This document shows, one piece after another, positions 57,436 to 64,000 of a stretch of DNA of 64,000 nt. Source of the stretch: Bog-473 sp035534235 (lineage in GTDB: Bacteria > Actinomycetota > Acidimicrobiia > Acidimicrobiales > RAAP-2). Numbering within the stretch: the first letter of the stretch is position 1; every line of letters begins with the position of its first letter. Under the pieces are notes generated by a model. That model saw nothing but the letters and a program-made list of their open reading frames with translations. It had not been told where the DNA came from and ran no database searches. Where the stretch lies: NCBI GenBank assembly GCA_035534235.1, contig DATLSH010000014.1:13261-77260 (forward strand), read 5' to 3'. Made by a program: the position numbers and the translations under genes.

Positions 57436-59009
57436 TCACCCCGAGGCGGCGCCTGGCCGCCGCCGCCTTGACCCTGATCGGCACGACGCTGATCAGCACC
57501 GTGCTGGCCGTCACCCCAGCCTCTGCCGCACCAACCCCCGGCCCCACACCGGGCTCACCGGCCTATATGCAGCGCGACATTTCGAACATGCAAGCCGCCT
57601 TCGGGCGCAACGCGGCGCAACTCGAGAATCCGGCCTACCTGCCTGAGTTCTTCCTCGGCGCGGCGCGGCTCTACGGCGACCAGGGGACCACCCAGCTGGA
57701 GAACCCGACGCGACCCTCCCTCACCGCCGGGAGCCTGGTCCCCGGCTTCGCCGCCCCCGCCCCTGACCGGGCACATTGGAGTGGCACCCGGGGACAGGAC
57801 ATAGCGGTCACCTTCACCGCCAGCGACGGCGCCGCGTTGCGAGGTGACGTGTTCACGCCGCTGCCGGGCGCCCGCGACCCCTACACGGGCCAGTCGCTGC
57901 AAGGTCCCTTCCCGGGAGTGGTCATTGTGCCCGGTTCCATTCAGGCCTCCCGCAACGAATACCAGTGGCTGGCCGAGGACCTGGCCGAGCGGGGCTACGT
58001 CGTCCTCACTTTCGACGTGCAGGGACAAGGCCAAAGCGAGACGCTGCCCCACGGGAGCTCCGATCCCAACCTGTCCGGCTGCCCGCTGGGCCAGCCCCAG
58101 TCCGGTCAGGTCACCACCTGCGACGGGGTCCCCTCCGAGCAGGATCAGAACTTCATCGACTCGACCGAGGACGCCATCTCCTTCTTCCTCTCCACCCCCG
58201 GCGACCCCTATCCCAACCCCGGGGCGGGCTCGCTCGCCGTCAACCCCTACAACCCGCAGTGGGACCTGTTCGACCACAGCCGAGACAACCGCACGGCCAC
58301 CCCCGGCCGCACCACCGGCCTGGCTCTCATCGGCCACTCCACCGGTGCCGTCATCACCTCCTACCTCCAGGGCGTAGACCCCCGCATTGAGACTGCAGTG
58401 GCCCTCGACAAGATCACGGCCACCGCCAACGCCATCTCCGACGACCAGGCCGGCACGGGTTCGTTGCCCGGACCCGTGGTGCCTGTCGTGCCCACCCTGG
58501 GCGTGCAGTCGGAGTACGGCTTCGAGCCCCAGCCCTACTTCGAGGCCGGCTGCTCCTCATTCGAGCCCTGCCCCGCCGCCCCCGGCGGGACGGTGGCCGT
58601 GCCCGACCTCGGCGCGGCGCCCAGCCCCAACCGCGAGGAGGACACCGGCTTCAACACGTGGCGGGCGGCTGGCGTGGACTCCATGGTCATTGTGCCGCGT
58701 GCCTCCACTCACCTCATCTACACCGACTCCCCACCGGTGCTCCCCGCCTCGGCCGCCGGGCAGGCCATGGCCAGCTACTACGTGCAGGCCTGGCTGGACA
58801 AGTACCTCAAGCACGATTCCCAGGGCGGCTACGGGCTCCTCTCACCGACCGTCCGCTACATCGGCCCCGACCAGGAGGGCCACTGGGCCATGCACACCTT
58901 CAATCGGGACGGCAACCTGTCCTTTTACTTCTGCTCGGGCTATGCATTCGATCTGCACGGGCACAAGACGTTCGCCGACCCCGACATCACTCACGACGGG
59001 TGCTCGTAG
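57432..59009 (+). CDS. Secreted alpha/beta hydrolase
   Basis: This is a 525-residue exported serine hydrolase. The signal peptide is LAAAALTLIGTTLISTVLAVTPASA. The catalytic core has the oxyanion/early strand GVVIVPGSIQASRNEYQ, and nucleophile Ser in LALIGHSTGAVITSYL. A probable late Asp lies in the C-terminal third and a His in SDGH/HLIYTD-type positions (ASTHLIYTDSP). GTG 57432 overlaps the DUF2505 stop by GTGA. Substrate unknown; a lipid- or ester-cleaving role would fit. It is unusual that a secreted enzyme is translationally coupled to two cytoplasmic small proteins. Confidence 0.83.
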   Translation: MITPRRRLAAAALTLIGTTLISTVLAVTPASAAPTPGPTPGSPAYMQRDISNMQAAFGRNAAQLENPAYLPEFFLGAARLYGDQGTTQLENPTRPSLTAGSLVPGFAAPAPDRAHWSGTRGQDIAVTFTASDGAALRGDVFTPLPGARDPYTGQSLQGPFPGVVIVPGSIQASRNEYQWLAEDLAERGYVVLTFDVQGQGQSETLPHGSSDPNLSGCPLGQPQSGQVTTCDGVPSEQDQNFIDSTEDAISFFLSTPGDPYPNPGAGSLAVNPYNPQWDLFDHSRDNRTATPGRTTGLALIGHSTGAVITSYLQGVDPRIETAVALDKITATANAISDDQAGTGSLPGPVVPVVPTLGVQSEYGFEPQPYFEAGCSSFEPCPAAPGGTVAVPDLGAAPSPNREEDTGFNTWRAAGVDSMVIVPRASTHLIYTDSPPVLPASAAGQAMASYYVQAWLDKYLKHDSQGGYGLLSPTVRYIGPDQEGHWAMHTFNRDGNLSFYFCSGYAFDLHGHKTFADPDITHDGCS

Positions 59010-59065
59010 CAGCTCACACATTCACCCGGTTCCCGACCGTTCCCTCACCATGCCGGACCATAAGA

Positions 59066-59087
59066 TACCACCTGTTGGTAGTATAAT
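59066..59087 (+). promoter_or_regulatory. mazEF promoter and operator-like repeat
   Basis: TACCA-CCTGT-TGGTA (59066-59080) is an inverted repeat overlapping the promoter. TATAAT (59082-59087) is a perfect -10 box only 4 nt before the mazE ATG, so transcription would begin about at the start codon, a leaderless mRNA. The pocket is notably AT-rich for this genome. Confidence 0.7.
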
Positions 59088-59091
59088 AAGT

Positions 59092-59355
59092 ATGGCAAGA
59101 GAGAAGGCAACCATCACCCTGGATCGCGCCAAGGCAGCCGAAGCCCGCGCCATAGTCGGCGCCGCATCCACGTCGGAGGTCGTTGACCTGGCCCTGGATC
59201 ACCTCATTCGAAGCGAGCGCCTACGAGGCGATATCGCCGCCTATCGCAGGGAACCTCCTACCCAGTCCGAAGTCGACCTGGCGCTGCTGGCCGACTCCAG
59301 TGATCTGGCCGACGACACCGACTGGTCCGCCCTCTACGCCGACGACACCGTATGA
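59092..59355 (+). CDS. mazE: Antitoxin of a MazEF-type pair
   Basis: This is an 87-residue antitoxin. Residues 1-42 (REKATITLDRAKAAEARAIV, SEVVDLALDHLI) form a ribbon-helix-helix-like DNA-binding region; the acidic tail (SDLADDTDWSALYADDTV) fits the toxin. It overlaps mazF by ATGA. It likely represses its own promoter through the repeat at 59066-59080. Confidence 0.85.
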   Translation: MAREKATITLDRAKAAEARAIVGAASTSEVVDLALDHLIRSERLRGDIAAYRREPPTQSEVDLALLADSSDLADDTDWSALYADDTV

Positions 59356-59687
59356 CCCCAGCTCCTGGCCGGGGCGAGGTCTGGCTGGCAGAGCTCGACA
59401 AGACGCGCCCGGTCATCGTGTTGACGCGTGACCCCATGGGGCAGCTCCTCAACGCGGTAGTCGTCGCTCCCGTCACCTCGACAGTGAGGGGAACATCCAC
59501 CGAAGTAGCCGTCGGCAGCGAGGACGGCATCCCACGCCCGTCCGTGGCGAACCTTGACAACGTCCAACTCGTGGCGCGCACCCGCTTCAAGAGACGGGTC
59601 GGACGCGCGCGACCCGTCACGATGACCGCAATCTGCTCCGCGCTGTCGATCGCTGTGGACTGCAGAGAAGGCAACTCTCGGTGCTGA
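59352..59687 (+). CDS. mazF: MazF/PemK-type endoribonuclease toxin
   Basis: This is a 111-residue toxin with the family signature RGEVWLAELDKTRPVIVLTRDP, then VVVAPVTSTVRG and NLDNVQLV. These correspond to the conserved Arg and Thr positions of the PemK/MazF fold. It starts with ATG 59352 inside the mazE stop. Confidence 0.92.
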   Translation: MTPAPGRGEVWLAELDKTRPVIVLTRDPMGQLLNAVVVAPVTSTVRGTSTEVAVGSEDGIPRPSVANLDNVQLVARTRFKRRVGRARPVTMTAICSALSIAVDCREGNSRC

Positions 59688-59720
59688 ATGTGTTGCACCG
59701 AGCCAGCCCCGTGACTCACT

Positions 59721-61121
59721 TCACCGGCACAACTTGAGCATCTGCGCCATCCCGTCCTCAATGCCCCCCGACAGCACGTCCAGATCCGCCGTGGTGTCGT
59801 AGTCGCCGGTGATGCCGAAATTGACCTCGCCGTCGTAGGAGAAGATGGCGATGCCGATACGTATCTGGCCGCCCAAGGGCACGTAGGGGAAGGCGCGGAT
59901 CATCTTGCGCCCGGCCGCATAGAGCGGGAACTGTGGACCCGGCACGTTGGTGGTGATGGTGTTGACGTTGCGCTGGGCCGCCCGGGTGGCCAGGCGCATG
60001 CCCAGGGCCAGCAACATGGGAGGGGCGAACCCCGACATGGAGGTCAGGGCCTCTCCGGCCATGGCCTGCTTGGACTCCTTCAGGCCTTCCATCTGCTCGG
60101 TGATGGCCCGCAGGCGGTCGGCCGGGTCCTCAATGGCCACGGGGAGCTCGGCGAACATGGCCGAGACCTTGTTCTCCAAGGTGCCGTCGCCCACGGCCTT
60201 GCCGCTGGCGTCACGCGGCCGCACCGACACCGGGACCAGCGTGCGCACCACCCGCTCGACGTCCTCACCCCGCGACAAGAGGAGCTCGCGGAACCCGTTG
60301 GTGATTGAGGCCAGCACCACGTCGTTGAAGGTGCCGCCCAGGCCCTTGCGCACCTGCTTGATGTCCTCGACCGACGTCGACGCCCAGGCGTAGCGGCGGT
60401 GCGGCCCGATGGGCCCGTTGAGGCTGCTGGGAGGTGTGGGCCGGACCAGGCCGCCCATGGACAGGAGGCCACTGCCCACCTCCTTGGCGTAGGCGGCCGC
60501 TTGGCGGAGCACCCGTGTCTGCGCCCGGGCCGCCCGCAGCTGCTCGTAGGGCGAGGTCACCATGTTGGCCAGGGCTTCGGCCGCCAGCTGGGACCCGGTC
60601 GGGCTGGGCCGGGCCTGCCATTCCTCCGTCTCTGCCGGGCGTTCGGCCTCGGGGCTCAGGTCCATGATGACGGCCAGTAGGTCCGTTCCCGCCACCCCGT
60701 CGACCATGGCGTGATGCGTCTTGGACAGCATGGCCCAGCGCCCATCCTCCAGTCCCTCGACCACCCAGATCTCCCACAGGGACTTGGAGCGGTCGAGCTG
60801 CTGGGACATGACCCGCCCCACCAGCTTGCGCAGCTCGGATTCCTCCCCGGGGGCGGGGAGTGCCGTGTGGCGCAGATGGTACTCAATGTTGAAGTGCGGG
60901 TCGTCCACCCACACCGGCCGACCGAGCTGGAACGGGACGAACTGGACGATCTGGCGGTAGCGGGGGACCAGGCCCAGCTTGGCGTCCACCATGGCCACGA
61001 TCTCGGGGAAGGGGGGCTGGGGTCCCTCAAAGATGGCCACCGAGGCGATGTGCATGTGCGACACGTTGTCCTCAATGTGCAGGAACGATGCGTCAAGCGG
61101 GCTCAGCCGGTCGATGCTCAC
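59721..61121 (-). CDS. Wax ester synthase/diacylglycerol acyltransferase
   Basis: This is a 466-residue WS/DGAT enzyme making triacylglycerol or wax esters from acyl-CoA. The catalytic motif is HHAMVDG (136-142); the second conserved block is NVNTITTNVPGPQFPLYAAGRKM; it starts with DRLSPLDASFLHIEDN. It is typical of lipid-storing actinobacteria. It neighbours a patatin-like lipase on the same strand, 92 bp apart. Confidence 0.95.
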   Translation of the reverse strand: MSIDRLSPLDASFLHIEDNVSHMHIASVAIFEGPQPPFPEIVAMVDAKLGLVPRYRQIVQFVPFQLGRPVWVDDPHFNIEYHLRHTALPAPGEESELRKLVGRVMSQQLDRSKSLWEIWVVEGLEDGRWAMLSKTHHAMVDGVAGTDLLAVIMDLSPEAERPAETEEWQARPSPTGSQLAAEALANMVTSPYEQLRAARAQTRVLRQAAAYAKEVGSGLLSMGGLVRPTPPSSLNGPIGPHRRYAWASTSVEDIKQVRKGLGGTFNDVVLASITNGFRELLLSRGEDVERVVRTLVPVSVRPRDASGKAVGDGTLENKVSAMFAELPVAIEDPADRLRAITEQMEGLKESKQAMAGEALTSMSGFAPPMLLALGMRLATRAAQRNVNTITTNVPGPQFPLYAAGRKMIRAFPYVPLGGQIRIGIAIFSYDGEVNFGITGDYDTTADLDVLSGGIEDGMAQMLKLCR

Positions 61122-61213
61122 GGGGGCTCCCCTTCGTCAGGTGGGTGGTCCCTGGACGGTACCACCGAAGCGGGGATCTCTCTCCTGGTCCGGCCCCCGA
61201 ATGGAGCAGCGTC

Positions 61214-62233
61214 TCAGCCGACGGCGCTGACGCGGGCCCGCCGGCCCAGGTTGGCCAGGAAGGGGGTGGAGAGGACTCTCTTCCGGGTCTCCTCGTAGGC
61301 TGCTTCGATCACCCGCGGCCCGCGGTCCTCGGCCATGGCGCGCAGCCCCATGGTCCGCCGGGCGTAGCCGCCGGGCTCCAGGCGGATGACCGCTGTCCCC
61401 GAAGCCTCTAGGCGGGCGATCTCCCGCTCCATGCGCCTGTGCACGGCGCGGCGCAACACGGCGTCGGCCCCATGGGCGTTGCCATGGGCGGCCGAGAGCG
61501 AGGACACGATGACTACGACGTCGAGGCTCTCGGAGCGCAGCACGTCGGCGTTGGTGACCGAGTGCACCCCGCCGTCGACGTACTCGTGACCGTCGATGGT
61601 GATCGGTTTGAAGTAACCCGGGATGGCGCACGAGGCCAGCACGGCGGGTGCCAACCTGGCCTCGGGAGAACCCGGGCGGCCGAAGACGACGCGGGCGCCA
61701 TCCTGGCGGCGCACGGCGCAGATGCGCAGGCCTTCGGGCCACCGGTGTCCCATGAAGTCGTCCAGCCCCTGCGCCCTCTCGGCTATATCGACCTGCCCGC
61801 GCGGGAGCATGGTGACGGCGGCCACCTGGGGTCGGAAGGCCAGTGGCCGTCGGGCCACCCGGCCGATCAGCGCCGGTGAGGGGAGGTTCCAGGGTCGCAG
61901 GAGCGACGTCACCGAGGGCACCGGCAGCGGACCGGCATCGGCAGGGAGGATGCGTTCCAGGAGCGCACCGCCCCGGCGCGACAGGGGAGCGCCGTAGGCC
62001 GATGCTGCCAGGTCGGTGGCCGGTACCCCGATGCGCAGCGCGGCCCCGGTGACCGAACCGGCCGACGTGCCCACAATGATGTCGGCCTCACGGGGATCCC
62101 ACCCGACCTCGCGTTCGAGCGCGGCCAGCACCCCGGCTTGGTACGCCTGGCCGACCACGCCGCCGGCGCCGAGCACCAGTCCGATGCTGGGTCGGCGACG
62201 CCCGCCGAATTCCCCGCGCGTCACCTTCATCAC
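61214..62233 (-). CDS. Patatin-like phospholipase
   Basis: This is a 339-residue patatin-family lipid hydrolase. The oxyanion glycine loop is LGAGGVVGQAY, the nucleophile Ser57 in VGTSAGS, and the dyad Asp220 in YVDGGVHS. It has no signal peptide. The first codons are GTG-ATG; ATG 62230 is the more likely start. It lies upstream of the WS/DGAT gene and could turn over the lipids that gene makes. Confidence 0.9.
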   Translation of the reverse strand: MMKVTRGEFGGRRRPSIGLVLGAGGVVGQAYQAGVLAALEREVGWDPREADIIVGTSAGSVTGAALRIGVPATDLAASAYGAPLSRRGGALLERILPADAGPLPVPSVTSLLRPWNLPSPALIGRVARRPLAFRPQVAAVTMLPRGQVDIAERAQGLDDFMGHRWPEGLRICAVRRQDGARVVFGRPGSPEARLAPAVLASCAIPGYFKPITIDGHEYVDGGVHSVTNADVLRSESLDVVVIVSSLSAAHGNAHGADAVLRRAVHRRMEREIARLEASGTAVIRLEPGGYARRTMGLRAMAEDRGPRVIEAAYEETRKRVLSTPFLANLGRRARVSAVG

Positions 62234-62710
62234 CCCTTGTTTACCCGTTGGAAATGTGCATCACGCGTCTTTCCTCGGCGATTTGTGCGTTCGACCTGGC
62301 TGTCGCCCTGCTGCATTGCCGACAGCAACGGGAGTGCAACCGGGCTGCACCCGTGCGGTGCCGCCCCCATCCCGCGGCCGGATCGCTGCAGCCTCTCCCC
62401 ATTTGACCTGTTTGGACTCCCGGTGCCATGCGTCCGGTGCATCACCGAGTACCGTGGTGTTCCGCAATCGGCGCCGTCTGATCTCTTCGTGATCAGCGAC
62501 CCAACGCCGCCCCAATTCCATGAAATTCGATGGACATTCCGGGGGTTCGGGCGTTTACTAGACGGTAGGCATAGCGCTTCGACTTCGACCTTGAACCGCT
62601 AGGGACGGGAGGCCGAGGGCAGGCCACCAGATCCGTGTGGGGACCGGGTCGACGTAGCCGGAGCATGGCGCAGTGCACATGAGGAGGAGAGAGGGGGGGC
62701 TACGAAAGAA
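62234..62710. other. Intergenic region, 477 bp
   Basis: This noncoding region lies between the divergent patatin and membrane-protein genes. Purine-rich AGGAGGAGAGAGGGGGGG (62680-62697) precedes the TTG start at 62711 at longer than usual distance. A stretch near 62615-62670 recalls parts of a c-di-GMP-I aptamer (AGCCGG) but lacks the conserved CGCAAAGC and GGCAAACC blocks, so I do not call one. No tRNA, terminator or repeat was recognised. Confidence 0.4.
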
Positions 62711-63619
62711 TTGACATCGGGGGGGCAGGAGTCGGGCCGCTTCACGACCCTTGAGGACGTTTTCATTTCCCGTCAGTTCGACCGGGAAGCTCAGTCGCGC
62801 CGCCGCGAGGGGTCTGCCCTGGTGCCGCTGACGGCTACTCCGGTCGTGACGCCCCACGCCCCGATCGGTGTCCACTTCGCCACCACGCACCGGCGGCAGC
62901 TCTCAACGGCGGGCGCCATGAGCGGAGCCCTGGCCACCCTTCTCCTTGTGGTCGGGTTCCAGACCATGCCGGGAAAATCGTCCGACGGGCACCGCACCCT
63001 GAGTGCGCTGGGGTCGTCGAGTCGGTCGAACCCCTCGGAACGATCCGGCACCCCGCCGAGCGGTGTTCCCGGGTCGGGCGGCGTCACCGCACCGGTGAAC
63101 GGCGGAGGGAACTCACCCGCCCCCACCGCGCCGGCTCCCGCCGTGACGGGCAACCAAGCCAGCGGAGTCGCCGCCTCAAGCATCGCCCCTTCAGGCACCT
63201 CCGCCGCAACGGCGGGCGTTGCCATCGCGCACACAGCCCCCGCTGGCACCGTGCAGGCAACACTGTTGGACGTCACCATCGCAACGGCATCCCCTCCGTC
63301 TTCAGCGGCTCCGGCCACGTCGACGCCCCTCCCTGCCACGTCGACGCCCGGGACCGCGGCGGAACCACCGACACCGCCACCGCCTCCGAAGTCAAATGGA
63401 CCCAAGGGGCCGACCCCCGCGCTGGCCGACGGAGCCGCTCCCCGGCGCGGGCTCGGCGGGAACGGCCCTCCGGCAATCGTCACCCACATCGACGCCCCAG
63501 CCCCTCCGTCATCGCAGGCGGTGCACGAAGTTGCCCCGCCACCCGACGCTCCGTTCGGCCACCCACACGGCAATGGCCCTGACGGTGGTGGGCCGCACGA
63601 CGGCCACAGTCGCCACTGA
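62711..63619 (+). CDS. Single-pass membrane protein with TLEDVF motif and Pro/Thr tail
   Basis: This 302-residue protein has no recognised family. The N-terminus has FTTLEDVFISRQFDREAQ, then about 50 residues, one TM helix (AMSGALATLLLVVGFQTM, about residues 73-92) and a 210-residue Ala/Thr/Pro/Ser-rich tail. Near the end are PPPPPKSNGPKGPTP and a His/Gly/Pro-rich terminus (GHPHGNGPDGGGPHDGHSRH). It shares its layout with the protein at 13764-14435 (LEEVF/LEDVF, one TM, low-complexity exterior). TTG 62711 is the only reasonable start, with a G-rich run upstream. Its tail suggests a surface or periplasmic spacer. Confidence 0.65.
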   Translation: MTSGGQESGRFTTLEDVFISRQFDREAQSRRREGSALVPLTATPVVTPHAPIGVHFATTHRRQLSTAGAMSGALATLLLVVGFQTMPGKSSDGHRTLSALGSSSRSNPSERSGTPPSGVPGSGGVTAPVNGGGNSPAPTAPAPAVTGNQASGVAASSIAPSGTSAATAGVAIAHTAPAGTVQATLLDVTIATASPPSSAAPATSTPLPATSTPGTAAEPPTPPPPPKSNGPKGPTPALADGAAPRRGLGGNGPPAIVTHIDAPAPPSSQAVHEVAPPPDAPFGHPHGNGPDGGGPHDGHSRH

Positions 63620-63882
63620 CGTCGGCAATTAGCACCGCGCTGACCAGAAGGCTCCGGTTGGACCAGGGAGCGTGCCGGCGCTCGCCCAATCAACCGGAAA
63701 CCGGTTCCCCGTGACGGTAAAGTGGGCACGAGGGATCGGACCGGCCCGGTGGGAGTGCGAGTGCGAGTGACATCTTCGATCCGTCGATCTCAAGGAGGAT
63801 GGCTCGGGGATCCAGCAACCGTTACCCTGACGGACGTGCTGGCTCCGAGGACCGCCACGAGCGTCGCGAATCCGAGTTGATC
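63620..63882. other. Leader of the last gene, unresolved
   Basis: This 263-bp region lies between the membrane-protein gene and the signal-peptide gene. It contains a triple GTGCGA-like repeat (GAGTGCGAGTGCGAGTG near 63755) and a G/C-rich stretch AGGAGGATGGCTCGGGGATC with CCAGCAACC (about 63796-63827). Parts look like fragments of SAM- or c-di-AMP-class riboswitches, but neither core is complete. Confidence 0.3.
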
Positions 63883-64000
63883 ATGGGAATGGCTCCGCGC
63901 TGGGCATTGTGGCTCCCGTCCGCCATCGCCTTCGTTGCGGCACTTGTCCTTCTGCCCTCGAGCGGAGCATGGGCCGGACCGACGTGGTCGATCATGATCA
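63883..64000 (+). CDS. Secreted protein, N-terminus only
   Basis: This partial gene runs off the window. The first 39 codons are a typical signal peptide: MGMAPRWALWLPSAIAF, then VAALVLLPSSGAWAGP. The cleavage site is probably after AWA. In-frame TTG 63877 and ATG 63889 are other possible starts. Mature domain unknown. Confidence 0.6.
   Translation, partial: MGMAPRWALWLPSAIAFVAALVLLPSSGAWAGPTWSIMI

Noticed and set aside
62615..62675. Second c-di-GMP-I riboswitch before the membrane-protein gene
   Set aside because: Only loose similarity (GGCAGGCCACC, CGGGTCGACGTAGCCGG); the invariant GGCAAACC and GACGCAAAGC blocks are missing.
63790..63880. SAM-I or c-di-AMP riboswitch at the right edge
   Set aside because: AGCAACC and GTGCTGGCTCC recall SAM-I pieces and GCGAATCC recalls the c-di-AMP class, but the P2 kink-turn and other cores are absent.
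1..64000. CRISPR arrays, insertion sequences, prophage genes, rRNA operons
   Set aside because: No regularly spaced direct repeats, transposase motifs, phage structural genes or rRNA-like sequence were found on reading both strands.

Overview
The window is GC-rich chromosomal DNA (by eye about two thirds G+C, with many GTG starts) from an actinobacterium. Gene order around dnaA and family content (FhaA, CwlM, a wax ester synthase, an F420-type PPOX protein, PadR-ino1, YWLVASDGGIF-type surface repeats) fit the Actinomycetota, most likely a deep lineage such as Acidimicrobiia. The phylum call is well supported; the class is inference.

The core is the replication-origin region. Leftward from about 28.6 kb run dnaA, dnaN, recF, dciA, gyrB and gyrA on the minus strand. 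Rightward run rpmH, rnpA, yidD, yidC, jag, rsmG, parA and parB on the plus strand, with two near-consensus parS sites between rsmG and parA. A candidate oriC lies between dnaA and dnaN. Beyond parB come an AbrB/PIN toxin-antitoxin pair, a CwlM-like pseudo-amidase, trxA, trxB, a DegV protein, murJ, a DUF6049 protein and pcnA. This order largely follows mycobacterial synteny, without sigM or mutT. Next are the ino1/padR pair with its palindromic operator, DUF5318, panB, the rpsF-ssb-rpsR-rplI operon and dnaB, which has a perfect DnaA box in its leader.

The left arm (0-19.7 kb) holds fhaA, tRNA-Leu(CAG) and a MacB-type ABC exporter. It then holds a cyclic di-GMP-I riboswitch in front of a secreted repeat protein ending in a GH26-like glycosidase, a DevS/DevR-like two-component pair with shared operator-like sequences, and a degenerate GGDEF protein with an intact I-site. 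Metabolic genes follow (RNase D, acyl-CoA synthetase, aldo/keto reductase, a double-length dCTP deaminase, D-aminoacylase), then signal peptidase I and a RodZ-like protein.

The right arm (51-64 kb) is accessory. It holds a glutamine amidotransferase, a PIG-L deacetylase, an MFS transporter, an SDR, Bcp peroxidase, an orphan OmpR regulator and a tightly overlapped PPOX/DUF2505/secreted-hydrolase operon. MazEF, a wax ester synthase and a patatin lipase follow. Next is a single-pass membrane protein related in layout to one at 14 kb, and the window ends in the start of a secreted protein.

No CRISPR array, insertion sequence or rRNA was seen. The most interesting signals are the c-di-GMP circuit on the left arm, the FhaA/CwlM/MurJ cell-wall trio, the paired LEEVF/LEDVF membrane proteins, a low-GC patch in yidC, the long tail on ribosomal protein S18, and DnaA-box clusters away from the canonical oriC.
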